Origin: an uncultured Verrucomicrobia subdivision 3 bacterium | GTDB lineage: Bacteria > Verrucomicrobiota > Verrucomicrobiia > Limisphaerales > UBA11358 | Direction: 5' to 3' | Assembly (NCBI GenBank): GCA_903875465.1 | Contig: CAIQWB010000099.1 | Location: 1 to 64,000 of the forward strand | DNA length: 64,000 nucleotides | In this document: positions 44,511 to 53,912 of the stretch, piece after piece | How positions within the stretch are numbered: position 1 is the first letter of the stretch | Layout of the letters: the number at the start of each line of letters is the position of its first letter | Notes under the pieces: model-generated | Database searches by the model: none | The model's input: only the letters and a program-made list of their open reading frames with translations | Told to the model about the DNA's origin: nothing | Translations under genes and position numbers: made by a program

Positions 44511-45293
44511 ATGAAAACGCTCCTTCCTTTGACCCTCGCCTTTGTGGTGAGCAGCACCTTGTATATCAGCACTCCAGTGCGCGCCGCCGACACGGACAGC
44601 CGGATCGAATCCTCCGCCGCCAAGTCCTATGTGTTTAAAACCTATCTCAAGAATGACTCCATCAAGACCGAGTCCGAGGACGGCGTGGTGACCCTCACCG
44701 GCACGGTGGCTGAGGAATCCCACAAATCTCTGGCCGAAAATACGGTGGCCAGCCTGCCCGGCGTGAAGAGCGTGAATGACCAGCTGACGGTGAAAGGCGA
44801 GCAGCCGCCTGAACATTCCGACAACTGGATTAGCATGAAAGTGAAAACCGCCCTGCTGTTCCACCGCAACGTGAGCGCCATCGCCACCACGGTTTATGTG
44901 AAGGACGGCGTCGTCACCCTCCAAGGCGAGGCCACCAGCATGGCCCAAAAGGAATTGACCACCGAATATGCCAAAGATGTGGACAATGTGAAGGAAGTCA
45001 AAAACGACATGACAATTGCCTCCGCAGTGGTGCCGGCCACGTCCGATGTGCCGGTGGGCGACAAGATTGATGACGCCTCCATCACTGCCCAGGTTAAATC
45101 GGCATTGTTCGCCCATCACTCCACCAGTGTCTTGCACACGACGGTCTCGACCACGGATGGCGTTGTCACCGTGGGCGGCATTGCCCGAAATGATGCGGAA
45201 AAAAGCCTCGTTACCAAACTGGCCAGTGATATCAATGGCGTGACCAGCGTGGTCAATAACATGACCATCGCCGTGCCCGTGGCCGCCAGCTAA
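44511..45293 (+). CDS. periplasmic protein with three BON domains (OsmY-like)
   Basis: 260 residues with a signal peptide (about 1-23, ending near VRAAD). Three BON domains follow, each with a TEDGVVTLTG-type turn: residues about 35-100 (SEDGVVTLTG), about 103-170 (VKDGVVTLQG) and about 185-258 (TTDGVVTVGG), each closed by a VNN/VKN-DMT-like strand. BON domains bind phospholipid membranes. E. coli OsmY has two and is osmotically induced. It belongs with the surrounding envelope-stress genes. Confidence 0.93.
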   Translation: MKTLLPLTLAFVVSSTLYISTPVRAADTDSRIESSAAKSYVFKTYLKNDSIKTESEDGVVTLTGTVAEESHKSLAENTVASLPGVKSVNDQLTVKGEQPPEHSDNWISMKVKTALLFHRNVSAIATTVYVKDGVVTLQGEATSMAQKELTTEYAKDVDNVKEVKNDMTIASAVVPATSDVPVGDKIDDASITAQVKSALFAHHSTSVLHTTVSTTDGVVTVGGIARNDAEKSLVTKLASDINGVTSVVNNMTIAVPVAAS

Positions 45294-45370
45294 CTTTGCC
45301 AACCCTGCGGCGGGCCGGTGGACCAGGTGGGCCGCCGGCCTTGTCCAGGGCCAGCCCGTTTGAAATTACA

Positions 45371-45922
45371 ATGAATACCATTAGCAATGCGGTCGTGGCC
45401 ATCTTCAAATCCCATATTGAGGCCGAGGCCGCCGTCCGGGAACTCCAGCAAGCGGGATTCGACATGCGAAAACTTTCCATTGTGGGCCGTGACTATCACA
45501 CCGATGAACACGTGGTGGGCTACTACAATGCCGGGGATCGCATGAAATACTGGGGCCAACTGGGGGCCTTCTGGGGTGGGTTTTGGGGCCTGCTCTTTGG
45601 CTCCGCCTTCTTCCTGATTCCCGGCGTGGGGCCGCTCCTCATGGCCGGACCGATTGTCGGCTGGATCGTGGGGGCGCTGGAAGGCGCGGTGGTGGTGGGC
45701 GGTTTGAGCGCGCTTGGGGCCGGCCTCTACAGCCTGGGCATTCCCAAGGACAGCATTTTGCAATACGAGACGGCGGTGAAAAGCGGCAAGTATGTGGTCA
45801 TCGCCCACGGCACCAGCGAGGAAGCGGCGCAGGCTCATGCCATCATTGCCCGCACCAAACCCGAAGCGCTCGTGGCGCATGAGCCGGCCGGCCCCGGGAA
45901 AACCGAATCCTTCGTGAATTGA
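45371..45922 (+). CDS. DUF1269/YflT-type general stress membrane protein
   Basis: 183 residues from ATG 45371; the upstream frame to 45296 is spurious. The N-terminal domain (AVVAIFKSHIEAEAAVRELQQAGFDMRKLSIVGRDY) resembles the general-stress-protein-17M fold. It is followed by a glycine-rich two-helix membrane hairpin (about 59-112) and a C-terminal copy-like strand (KSGKYVVIAHGTSEEAAQA). Function unknown; such proteins commonly accompany CsbD and BON proteins. Confidence 0.87.
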   Translation: MNTISNAVVAIFKSHIEAEAAVRELQQAGFDMRKLSIVGRDYHTDEHVVGYYNAGDRMKYWGQLGAFWGGFWGLLFGSAFFLIPGVGPLLMAGPIVGWIVGALEGAVVVGGLSALGAGLYSLGIPKDSILQYETAVKSGKYVVIAHGTSEEAAQAHAIIARTKPEALVAHEPAGPGKTESFVN

Positions 45923-45950
45923 TTTGCCAACCGCCAACTTGTCCAATCTT

Positions 45951-46100
45951 ATGTTATACACCATTGCCTTTATTCTGTTGATTCTCTGGCTGCTCGGTCT
46001 GGTGACCGGTGCCACCCTGGGCGGCTTTATTCATATCCTGCTGGTCATTGCCATTGTCATGGTACTGCTGCGGATTATTTCCGGGCGCAGCCCCGTGTGA
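45951..46100 (+). CDS. lmo0937-type small membrane protein
   Basis: 49 residues. It reads MLYTIAFILLILWLLGLVTG, then ATLGGFIHILLVIAIVMVLLRI and ends SGRSPV, which matches the lmo0937 family of two-helix peptides found in stress gene clusters across phyla. The start lies 28 bases after the preceding gene. Confidence 0.88.
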   Translation: MLYTIAFILLILWLLGLVTGATLGGFIHILLVIAIVMVLLRIISGRSPV

Positions 46101-46141
46101 TGCGCCACTGCGCCACCCGCCTCTCAACGCCAACCATCCTT

Positions 46142-46357
46142 ATGAACCTGAAAACCATCCTTTCCATTTGCCTGATCACCCTCGGCATTGTCGTCTTGGC
46201 CTACTCCGGGCTCAGTTTCTCGACTCCGGGCAAACCCGTCCAATTTCTCGGCATGCATATCGCCACAACGGATAATCATTTTATTTCGCCTGCGGTGGGT
46301 GCGCTGATGCTGGTCGGCGGCGTTGTGCTGCTTGTGGTGAAACCCAAGGGGGTTTGA
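46142..46357 (+). CDS. small two-helix membrane protein (DUF3185-like)
   Basis: 71 residues from ATG 46142, with two transmembrane segments (about 5-25 and 50-67). The central part, SGLSFSTPGKPVQFLGMHI, followed by ISPAVGALMLVGGVVLLV is a pattern I associate with DUF3185-type proteins. Last of the small stress genes; a terminator lies about 75 bases on. Confidence 0.7.
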   Translation: MNLKTILSICLITLGIVVLAYSGLSFSTPGKPVQFLGMHIATTDNHFISPAVGALMLVGGVVLLVVKPKGV

Positions 46358-46430
46358 CCGTAGGTTGCCCAGTTGGATCGCACACTTTGCATCGCCGGAC
46401 GAAAACCAATGTTTGTTCGGGGTGGCATCG

Positions 46431-46470
46431 CCCGGCGAACTCTCTCCTCCTGGGTTCGCCGGGTTTAATT
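46431..46470 (+). terminator. intrinsic terminator after the stress-gene run
   Basis: CCCGGCGAAC (46431-46440) and GTTCGCCGGG (46454-46463) form a perfect 10-bp stem with a 13-base loop, followed by TTTAATTTGG. Confidence 0.75.
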
Positions 46471-46498
46471 TGGCCCGGTTCTGAGGCGGGGCCCGGTC

Positions 46499-46512
46499 GG
46501 GTTTTACCCCAT
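46499..46512. promoter_or_regulatory. GGGTNNNACCCCAT motif, copy 3
   Basis: GGGTTTTACCCCAT, embedded in the same GGTCGGGTTTYACCCCAT context as copy 1, about 88 bases upstream of the CheB gene start used here. Confidence 0.45.
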
Positions 46513-46600
46513 ATCCGAAGTGCGTGTACTCACGCATCTTGTGCGGGATTATCGCTTTACCGCCAACTGCGCCACCATGGGCGGTGGGACGCCTGTTACC

Positions 46601-47395
46601 ATGAAAGAAAAATCAATTCCAGCGGGGCCACCAGGCACGACGCGCCCGTCGCGCGACCTTGCTGGCCGGGCGGTTGCCCGGGACCGGCCCCCCCTTGCAA
46701 GGCTCCGGGTGCCACTTCGGCCCCCAACCCGCCGGGCGTACGCTAAAGTTGCCTTCCCGGTGGTTGCCATGGCCGCGTCCGCCGGGGGGTTGCAAGCCCT
46801 TTCTGTGGTGCTCGGCGGTCTGCCCGCGGATTTTCCGGCCGCCATCGCCATCGTGATGCATTTGGCCCCCGACCATAAGAGTATTCTGGCGGAGCTTTTA
46901 GATTCCCGCACCCTCTTGCCGGTCCGGCAGGCGCGCACCGGCGACCATCTGGCTCCCTCCCAGGTCTTTATCGCCCCACCCAACCATCATTTGCTGGTCG
47001 GAAAAGGCGGTCGCTTGGCGCTCTCCTCCTCGGTGTCTGAAAAAGTTCACCATGCCCGGCCTTCCGCCGAACCGTTGTTTGCCTCGGTGGCGCATTGGTA
47101 CCAAAATCTCGCGATTGCCGTGGTGCTCACCGGTGGCGACGGGGACGGTTCCTTGGGCGTGCAACTCATCAAACAGCAGGGCGGCATGGTGATCGCGCAA
47201 GACCGCCCCACCTCCCAGGATTTTAGCATGCCAGAAAGTTCCATCCAAACTGGCGATGTGGATTATGTCCTGCCCTTGGCTGCCATCGCCTCGAAATTAA
47301 TCACACTCGTGGGGGTGGCGGGTGCCGCCCATCAAGCCAGGCCGGCGGTCAGTTCTGCAAACCATAAACGGCATCGAAAGGAAACTTTGTGTTGA
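46601..47395 (+). CDS. stand-alone CheB-type methylesterase domain protein
   Basis: 264 residues from ATG 46601; an earlier start at 46520 is possible but adds a poorly conserved stretch. The CheB catalytic triad is visible: S60 in MAASAGGL, H87 in VMHLAPDHKS and D182 in LTGGDGDGSLG. There is no N-terminal receiver domain, so it is not a classical chemotaxis CheB. A second CheB domain is encoded downstream in the CheB-CheR fusion. It could demethylate or deamidate a non-chemotaxis partner. Confidence 0.87.
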   Translation: MKEKSIPAGPPGTTRPSRDLAGRAVARDRPPLARLRVPLRPPTRRAYAKVAFPVVAMAASAGGLQALSVVLGGLPADFPAAIAIVMHLAPDHKSILAELLDSRTLLPVRQARTGDHLAPSQVFIAPPNHHLLVGKGGRLALSSSVSEKVHHARPSAEPLFASVAHWYQNLAIAVVLTGGDGDGSLGVQLIKQQGGMVIAQDRPTSQDFSMPESSIQTGDVDYVLPLAAIASKLITLVGVAGAAHQARPAVSSANHKRHRKETLC

Positions 47396-47575
47396 GACCC
47401 TCCACTCAAAGCCCCATGATGACGAAGCTGGCCATGGATATTCTGCTCCATTTGACCCGTCCATGCCAGACGCCTGAGTCTTACTGGCGTCTTTTGGGAA
47501 TCCTGAGCCCATCACCCCGTCGCGCGTTGGCAGGCCGGGAAACTCCAGCCGCCAGCCTATACTTGGTCTAAAACC

Positions 47576-50257
47576 ATGGCCAAGCCGCCCGCCATTTTAC
47601 GTCCCCTCCCAAAAGGCTCCCAGCCGACCACTGGGGAACCCCGTTTGGCTCCCGCCCGGGTTGGCTTCCCGATCGTCGGTATTGGCGCTTCCGCCGGCGG
47701 CTTGGAGGCCTTGGAACATTTTCTGGGCCACGTGCCGAACCATTGCGGCATGGCCTTTGTCATTGTCCAGCATTTGGACCCTGCTCGCAAAGGCATCATG
47801 GTGGAACTCTTGCAGCGTGCCACGGCCATGAAAGTCGTTCAGGTCAAGGATCGCACCCGCGTCCAGCCGGATTGGGTTTACTTGATCCCGCCGAACCAAG
47901 ACCTGTCGCTGCTCCACGGAACCCTGCATTTGCTCGCCCCGGCCTCGCCTCGCGGCCTGCGCCTGCCGATTGATTTTTTCTTCCGCTCGCTGGCGCTCGA
48001 CCAGCAGGCGCACAGTATCGGGGTCATTCTGTCCGGCATGGGTTCGGACGGCACGCTGGGTTTGCAGGCCATCAAGGAAAAAGGCGGGCTCGCCCTTGTG
48101 CAGGATCTGACCACCGCTCGTTTCCACGGCATGCCCCTCAGTGTGATCGATGCTGGCCTGGCCGATGTCATCGCCCCGGTGGACCAGCTCCCTGCGCGGA
48201 TCATGGCCTGCCTGCATCATCCTGCTATGATTCATTCCGAACGGCCGCCGGAAACGAAGGCGCAGCCTGCGCTCGCCAAGGTGATTGTTTTGCTCCGCAC
48301 CCATACCGGCCATGATTTTTCCCTCTATAAGCCAAACACCTTCTACCGCCGCATCGAGCGCCGCATGGGCATCCACCGGCTTGGCAAACTGGCGGATTAT
48401 GTGCGCTACTTGCAGGAAAACTCCCAAGAACTGGATCTGCTCTTCAAGGAGCTGTTAATCGGCGTGACCCGGTTCTTCCGCGATCCCGCCGTTTGGGCGG
48501 AATTGGTAAAAAAAATCCTGCCGGGGCTCATTGCCAGCCGCCCACCGGGCCAAACGATGCGGGCCTGGGTGCCGGGCTGCTCCACCGGCCAGGAAGCGTA
48601 TTCCCTGGCCATGGCCTTTCAGGAGGCGATGGCTAAAATCAAGCCCGCCCGGAAACTCAAATTAAAGGTGTTTGCCACCGATCTCGACAAGGACGCGATC
48701 GACGGGGCCCGCCCGGGAATTTATCCGGAAAATATTTGCGCCGATGTTCCTGCCCGGTTGCTCCACCGGTTTTTCACCAAGGTCGACCGTGGTTACCGGG
48801 TATCCACGGAAATTCGGGAGATGGTGGTGTTTGCCCCACAAAGCCTCATCTTGGATCCGCCCTTTACCAAGCTGGATTTTATAAGTTGTCGCAACCTGCT
48901 GATTTATTTGACGGCAGAAATGCAGGCCAAGCTCATGCCCCTGTTTCATTACAGTCTGACGCCCGGCGGCATCCTCCTGCTGGGCAGTGCGGAAACCGTG
49001 GGGAATTTCACTGATTTGTTCGCGCCCCTGAACCAAAAACTGCGGGTGTTTCGGCGGAAAGAATCCCCTTTGCGGGCCGAGCTCATCCAGTTTCCCGCCT
49101 CTTTTGCTCCGCCCCTGCCCGATGGCACCGCGCCCCGCCCGCTCCCCAAGGCGCTGCCCAGCCTCCAGCTACTGGCCGACCAATTGGTCCTGGAGCGCTA
49201 CGCCCCGCCCGCCGTGCTGGTCAATGAGCAGGGCAACATCCTCTATATTAGTGGCCGCACCGGGGCTTATCTGGAGCCGGCGGCGGGCAAGGCCAATTGG
49301 AATATTTTTGCCATGGCCCGGGAGGGTTTGCGTTACGAACTAACCAATGGTTTTCAAAAAGCCTTGGGCGGCGACGGCTCCGTTTTGGTGCGCGGGCTCA
49401 AACCAGCCAGCCAGGCCGGGCAGCAGCAGGTGGATATCGCCATCCAGCGGCTGCAGCAACCGGAATTACTGCGGGGGTTGTTCATGATCGTGTTTACCGA
49501 CATAGCCGGGCCAATGGAAATCCCCGCCCCGGGCCGGGTCGCCCGGGCCGGCACCCCGCGGCTGGCGGAGTTGCGGCGCCAGTATGAGCAGGCCCGCCGG
49601 GAGGCCCAGCGCACCCGCGAGGAAATGCAGACCTCGCAGGAGGAACTCCGCTCCACTAATGAAGAGCAGCAATCCACCAATGAAGAATTGCAATCCACCA
49701 ATGAGGAACTCACCACCTCCAAGGAAGAAATGCAGTCGTTGAACGAGGAACTCCAGACCGTCAATGCGGAGTTACAGGTCAAGGTGGATGAGTTGTCCCG
49801 GGCCAACAACGACATGAAGAACCTGCTCAATAGCACCGATATCGCCACCCTGTTCTTGGACAATCATTTGAAGGTGCGCCGGTTCACCACCCAGGCCACC
49901 AAAATCATCAAGCTGATTCCCGGCGATGTTGGCCGGCCCATCACCGACCTCGCCTCCGACCTGCTTTATCCGGAACTGCCGGCGGATGCCCGGCAGGTGT
50001 TGTTGAAATTGGGCTTTTCCGAAAAGCCAGTCAACGCCCGCGATGGTCGCTGGTTTACCGTGCGCATCATGCCCTACCGCACCTTGGATGACCGCATTGA
50101 TGGCGTGGTGATCACGTTTGCGGACATTACCACTGCCAAAAAACTGGAAACCAGCCTGCGCGAGCAGCACGCCTTGTTGGCCAAACATGTGGCGGCGCAA
50201 ACCAGACCGCGCTCCCCCAGGCCGCTTTTAAAGGAAAAAAGGTCCCGCCAGCCATGA
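47576..50257 (+). CDS. CheB-CheR-PAS fusion protein
   Basis: 893 residues. The CheB domain (about 30-215) has S39, H66 and D158 in place (GIGASAGGLEAL, VQHLDPA, LSGMGSDG). The CheR methyltransferase follows (about 225-490) with FKELLIGVTRFFRDP, VFATDLDKDAIDGA and FISCRNLLIYL. After a spacer comes a repetitive coiled coil (about 675-750; EELRSTNEEQQSTNEELQST) and a PAS-10 type domain to about 860. In many bacteria this architecture continues into a histidine kinase. Here the kinase is the next gene, overlapping by four bases. Likely a cytoplasmic sensory adaptor. Confidence 0.94.
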   Translation: MAKPPAILRPLPKGSQPTTGEPRLAPARVGFPIVGIGASAGGLEALEHFLGHVPNHCGMAFVIVQHLDPARKGIMVELLQRATAMKVVQVKDRTRVQPDWVYLIPPNQDLSLLHGTLHLLAPASPRGLRLPIDFFFRSLALDQQAHSIGVILSGMGSDGTLGLQAIKEKGGLALVQDLTTARFHGMPLSVIDAGLADVIAPVDQLPARIMACLHHPAMIHSERPPETKAQPALAKVIVLLRTHTGHDFSLYKPNTFYRRIERRMGIHRLGKLADYVRYLQENSQELDLLFKELLIGVTRFFRDPAVWAELVKKILPGLIASRPPGQTMRAWVPGCSTGQEAYSLAMAFQEAMAKIKPARKLKLKVFATDLDKDAIDGARPGIYPENICADVPARLLHRFFTKVDRGYRVSTEIREMVVFAPQSLILDPPFTKLDFISCRNLLIYLTAEMQAKLMPLFHYSLTPGGILLLGSAETVGNFTDLFAPLNQKLRVFRRKESPLRAELIQFPASFAPPLPDGTAPRPLPKALPSLQLLADQLVLERYAPPAVLVNEQGNILYISGRTGAYLEPAAGKANWNIFAMAREGLRYELTNGFQKALGGDGSVLVRGLKPASQAGQQQVDIAIQRLQQPELLRGLFMIVFTDIAGPMEIPAPGRVARAGTPRLAELRRQYEQARREAQRTREEMQTSQEELRSTNEEQQSTNEELQSTNEELTTSKEEMQSLNEELQTVNAELQVKVDELSRANNDMKNLLNSTDIATLFLDNHLKVRRFTTQATKIIKLIPGDVGRPITDLASDLLYPELPADARQVLLKLGFSEKPVNARDGRWFTVRIMPYRTLDDRIDGVVITFADITTAKKLETSLREQHALLAKHVAAQTRPRSPRPLLKEKRSRQP

Positions 50258-52143
50258 AACACTCTGCCCGCAAGCATCCCCCCCGCCCGGCACCAAAAAC
50301 CGCCCCGCTCAGCGAGTTTGGCCGGGAGCAGGATCAGCGCCCCATGATGGCCGAACTGTACCGCGAGGCCAAAGCCCGGTTGCAGCAGTCGCCTCAGGAA
50401 AGTCCACCCGGACCCGGGGTAGGGAAGTCTGCTGGCGACACCCGCCTGCTCCATGAATTGCAAGTCCACCAAGTGGAGTTGGAACTCCAAAACGCCGAAC
50501 TTCAGGAAGGCCGCGAACGGATGGAGACCTTGCTGGAAAAAGTCACAGACCTTTATGATTTCGCGCCCGTGGGCTATCTCTCCTTGAATGACGACGGTGT
50601 AATCATCGAGGCGAATCTGACGAGTGCCGCCATGCTGGGCGTGGGCCGTTCCCGGCTGTTGAACCAGCGCTTGCCGGTTTTTTTAACCCCGGCCAGCCGT
50701 CCGGGAGTGGCGGCCTTCCTGAATCACGTTCTGAGTGGGCTCACCAATCTAACCTGTGAGACCCTGCTGGCCCGGGAAGATGGCACCACCCTGGCGGTCA
50801 GCCTCCGCGCCACCTCCGCCGTCAGCGTACTCTCCGGCCGGCAATGGTGCCGGCTGGCTTTGGTGGATATCTCCGAACGGCTGGCGGTGGAATCCGCCCT
50901 GCGGGAAAGTGAGAAGCGCTATCGCACTTTGTTCGACCTCGTGCCCATCGGTGTTTATAGCTGCGATGCGGCTGGCCTGGTGCAAAATTTCAACCGCCGG
51001 GCGGTCGAATTATGGGGCCGCACCCCGGTGACGGGAGCGGCCAGTGAGCGCTACTGTGGCGCCTTTAAAATGTTGCGTCCGGATGGCAGCGTGCTGCCCA
51101 GGGAACTGTGTCCCATGGCCGACGTGTTACTTGGCAAAATCCCCTCCGTGCTGGATGCTGAGGTCGTACTTCAACAGCCCGGCGGGGATAAACTCGCGGT
51201 CACGGTAAACATCCGCCCGCTCAAAACGGAACATGGCGAAATCATCGGGGCAATTAATTGTTTCTACGACATCACCGAACGCAAACGGGCCGAGGCGGCT
51301 TTGCACCAGGTCGCGGTGCTCGCGGCTTCCCACCAAAAGTTGGAAATGGAAATTGCCCAGCGCCGCGCCGTGGAGGCGTCCCTCCGCCAGGGCGAGCAGC
51401 ACCAGCGCCAGGTGCTGGCCCAGTCGAATTTGATGCAGGCGCAATTGCGGCATTTTTCGCGCCAGGTGATTCAGGCCCAGGAGGACGAGCGCAAACAGAT
51501 CAGCCGCGAATTGCATGACGTCATTGCCCAGACGCTCACCGGCATCAACCTCCGCCTCGCCAGCATCAAATTGCAAGCCGGGCGCAGTACCCGCGGCTTT
51601 GAACAAAACCTCGCCCAAACCCAGCGCCTGGTCGAGAAATCGGTGGACATCGTCCACCGGTTCGCCCGGGAATTGCGGCCGGCGGTGCTGGACGACCTGG
51701 GCTTGATTCCCGCGCTGCATGCCTATCTTAAGAGCTTCACTGCCCGCACCGGGGTGCATGCCCATCTAAAGGTGTTCGCCGGTTTGGATCAACTGGCCAC
51801 GGCGCAACGCACCGTCCTCTTTCGCGTCGCCCAGGAAGCGCTCACCAATGTCGGCCGTCACGCCCGCGCCACGCAGGTGGAAGTCAACCTTCGCAAACGC
51901 CGGTCGGGGGTGACCATGGAAATCAAGGACGACGGCAAATCCTTCCGCGTGGAATCCACCCTCCCGGCCAACGGCGGCAAGCGGTTGGGACTGCTCGGCA
52001 TGCGGGAACGCGTCGAAATGATCGGCGGCACCTTTGCGGTGGCTTCCGCCCCCGGCCAGGGCACCAGCATCCGGGTGGAACTGCCTGCCCACCCGGTCCC
52101 GAAAAAGACCCCGAAAAAATCCGCCCAATCCGTTTTGCCATAA
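50254..52143 (+). CDS. PAS-domain sensor histidine kinase (NarX/HisKA_3 type)
   Basis: 629 residues, no membrane segment. An N-terminal helical part (LLHELQVHQVELELQNAELQE) is followed by two PAS domains (about 95-215 and 220-345), a coiled coil, and the HisKA_3 dimerisation domain with phospho-accepting H421 in ISRELHDVIAQTLTG. The ATPase domain closes the protein (VAQEALTNVGRHARAT, IKDDGKSF, LGLLGMRERVEMIGG). Coupled by overlap to the CheB-CheR fusion, and three bases before kaiC. The cognate regulator is probably the NarL-type protein at 55828. Confidence 0.93.
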   Translation: MKHSARKHPPRPAPKTAPLSEFGREQDQRPMMAELYREAKARLQQSPQESPPGPGVGKSAGDTRLLHELQVHQVELELQNAELQEGRERMETLLEKVTDLYDFAPVGYLSLNDDGVIIEANLTSAAMLGVGRSRLLNQRLPVFLTPASRPGVAAFLNHVLSGLTNLTCETLLAREDGTTLAVSLRATSAVSVLSGRQWCRLALVDISERLAVESALRESEKRYRTLFDLVPIGVYSCDAAGLVQNFNRRAVELWGRTPVTGAASERYCGAFKMLRPDGSVLPRELCPMADVLLGKIPSVLDAEVVLQQPGGDKLAVTVNIRPLKTEHGEIIGAINCFYDITERKRAEAALHQVAVLAASHQKLEMEIAQRRAVEASLRQGEQHQRQVLAQSNLMQAQLRHFSRQVIQAQEDERKQISRELHDVIAQTLTGINLRLASIKLQAGRSTRGFEQNLAQTQRLVEKSVDIVHRFARELRPAVLDDLGLIPALHAYLKSFTARTGVHAHLKVFAGLDQLATAQRTVLFRVAQEALTNVGRHARATQVEVNLRKRRSGVTMEIKDDGKSFRVESTLPANGGKRLGLLGMRERVEMIGGTFAVASAPGQGTSIRVELPAHPVPKKTPKKSAQSVLP

Positions 52144-52145
52144 CC

Positions 52146-53912
52146 ATGACCAAAAAACGACCCATCATCCCCCCCGCTCCCCGCTCGGCGCTTCTGCCCA
52201 AGTGCCCCACTGGCATTCAGGGACTGGATGAAATCACCGGCGGCGGCTTGCCCCGCAGCCGCCCAACCCTGGTTTGCGGCGGGGCCGGCTGCGGCAAAAC
52301 CCTGCTGGCGGCTGAATTCCTCGTGCGCGGCGCGGTGCAGTTCCACGAACCGGGTGTGTTGATGGCTTTCGAGGAAACGGCCGGCGAGTTGAACGCCAAT
52401 GTCGCCTCCCTCGGCTTCGACCTTGCCGGGCTGGTCCGGCGCAAAAAAATTCTGGTGGATTACGTCCACATTGAGCCCGGCGAAATTCAGGAAAGCGGCG
52501 ACTACGACCTCGAAGGGTTGTTTGTGCGCATCAATCACGCCATCGATTCCATCGGGGCCAAACGCGTGGTGCTGGACACCCTCGAAGCCCTCTTCTCCGG
52601 GTTGCGCAATGAGGCCATTCTGCGCGCCGAGTTGCGCCGCCTCTTCCGCTGGCTCAAGGCCAAGGGCGTCACCGCCGTTATTACCGCCGAACGCGGTCGC
52701 GAGCAGCTCACCCGCCATGGCCTCGAGGAATATGTGTCCGACTGTGTCATTCTTCTGGACCACCGGGTCAATGACCAGATTGCCACCCGGCACATGCGGG
52801 TGGTGAAGTATCGTGGGGCCATGCATGGCACCAATGAGTTTCCCTTTCTCATCGGCGAAAACGGTCTCAGTGTGCTGCCCATCACGTCCCTGGCTTTGAA
52901 CCACCAGGTCTCGAACGAGCGCATTGCCACCGGCATTCCGCGCCTGGACGCCATGCTCGGCGGCCGGGGCTTTTTCCGCGGCAGCAGCATTTTGCTCACC
53001 GGCACCCCGGGCACGGGTAAGACCATTATTTCCGCCAACTTTGCCCACGCCGCCGCCCGGCGCGGGGAGCGCGTGCTCTTCTTTTCCTTTGAGGAATCGC
53101 CCAACCAAATCATCCGCAATTTGCATTCCATTGGCCTCCACCTGGAGCCGCTGGTGAAACGCGGCTTGCTCCGCTTTCACTCGGCACGACCCTCGCTGTA
53201 CGGCCTGGAAATGCATCTGGCCACCATGTTCAAGGAAATCGCCGAGTTTCAGCCTCATGTGGTGATTGTGGACCCCATCACCAGCCTGATGGATGCCGGC
53301 ACGGATTCCGAATGCAAGGGCATGATCACCCGGCTGATTGATTACCTAAAAGGCGGCCAGGTCACCACCCTCTTCACCAGCCTGACCCAGGGTGGGCACG
53401 TGCTGGCGCAGAGCGAGGCCGCCATGTCCTCGCTCATGGATTCCTGGATTCTGTTGCAGGATTTTCAAGGCAATGGCGAGCGCAACCGCGTACTGTATGT
53501 GCTCAAAGCCCGGGGCATGGCGCACTCCAACCAAGTCCGCGAATTCCTCATCTCGGACCGGGGCATTGATGTTGTGGACGCTTATATCGGGACCAGCGGC
53601 GTGCTGACCGGTTCCGCCCGGGCGGCCCAGGAATCGCTTGAAAAAGCCGCCGTGCTCGCCAGCCAGCAGGAAGCCGCCCAGCTCGAGCGCGAAGTGGAGC
53701 GCAAACACGCGGCCTTGGAGCGGCAAATCGCCGCGATGCGCTCTGATTACGAAACCGAGGCCGCCGAACTGCGGCGCATTGCCGACCAGGTGGGCACCCG
53801 CACCATTGTGCTGGGCACCGACCGGGCCGCCTCCGGCCGCCTGCGCCAGGCGGATATCAAAGCCCCCACCAGTCCGCAAGTCAGCCCACGCAATAGGAAG
53901 CTCCCGGCATGA
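52146..53912 (+). CDS. kaiC: KaiC-like double-RecA ATPase
   Basis: 588 residues. Both lobes carry Walker A motifs, GGAGCGKT (45-52) and GTPGTGKT (286-293), and paired catalytic glutamates (E76-E77 and E316-E317). In CII the autophosphorylation region reads AMSSLMDSWILLQ, so the Ser-Thr pair of cyanobacterial KaiC is S428-S429 here, a conservative change that may still allow phosphorylation. The C-terminal tail (about 490-588) is a coiled coil (LASQQEAAQLEREVERKHAA) rather than the KaiA-binding tail of cyanobacteria. Two kaiB genes follow; no kaiA was seen. Confidence 0.93.
   Translation: MTKKRPIIPPAPRSALLPKCPTGIQGLDEITGGGLPRSRPTLVCGGAGCGKTLLAAEFLVRGAVQFHEPGVLMAFEETAGELNANVASLGFDLAGLVRRKKILVDYVHIEPGEIQESGDYDLEGLFVRINHAIDSIGAKRVVLDTLEALFSGLRNEAILRAELRRLFRWLKAKGVTAVITAERGREQLTRHGLEEYVSDCVILLDHRVNDQIATRHMRVVKYRGAMHGTNEFPFLIGENGLSVLPITSLALNHQVSNERIATGIPRLDAMLGGRGFFRGSSILLTGTPGTGKTIISANFAHAAARRGERVLFFSFEESPNQIIRNLHSIGLHLEPLVKRGLLRFHSARPSLYGLEMHLATMFKEIAEFQPHVVIVDPITSLMDAGTDSECKGMITRLIDYLKGGQVTTLFTSLTQGGHVLAQSEAAMSSLMDSWILLQDFQGNGERNRVLYVLKARGMAHSNQVREFLISDRGIDVVDAYIGTSGVLTGSARAAQESLEKAAVLASQQEAAQLEREVERKHAALERQIAAMRSDYETEAAELRRIADQVGTRTIVLGTDRAASGRLRQADIKAPTSPQVSPRNRKLPA

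Noticed and set aside
51858-53258. 466-residue minus-strand frame over the kinase and kaiC
   Set aside because: Antisense to two strongly supported genes, no motif, low-complexity composition typical of shadows in this window.
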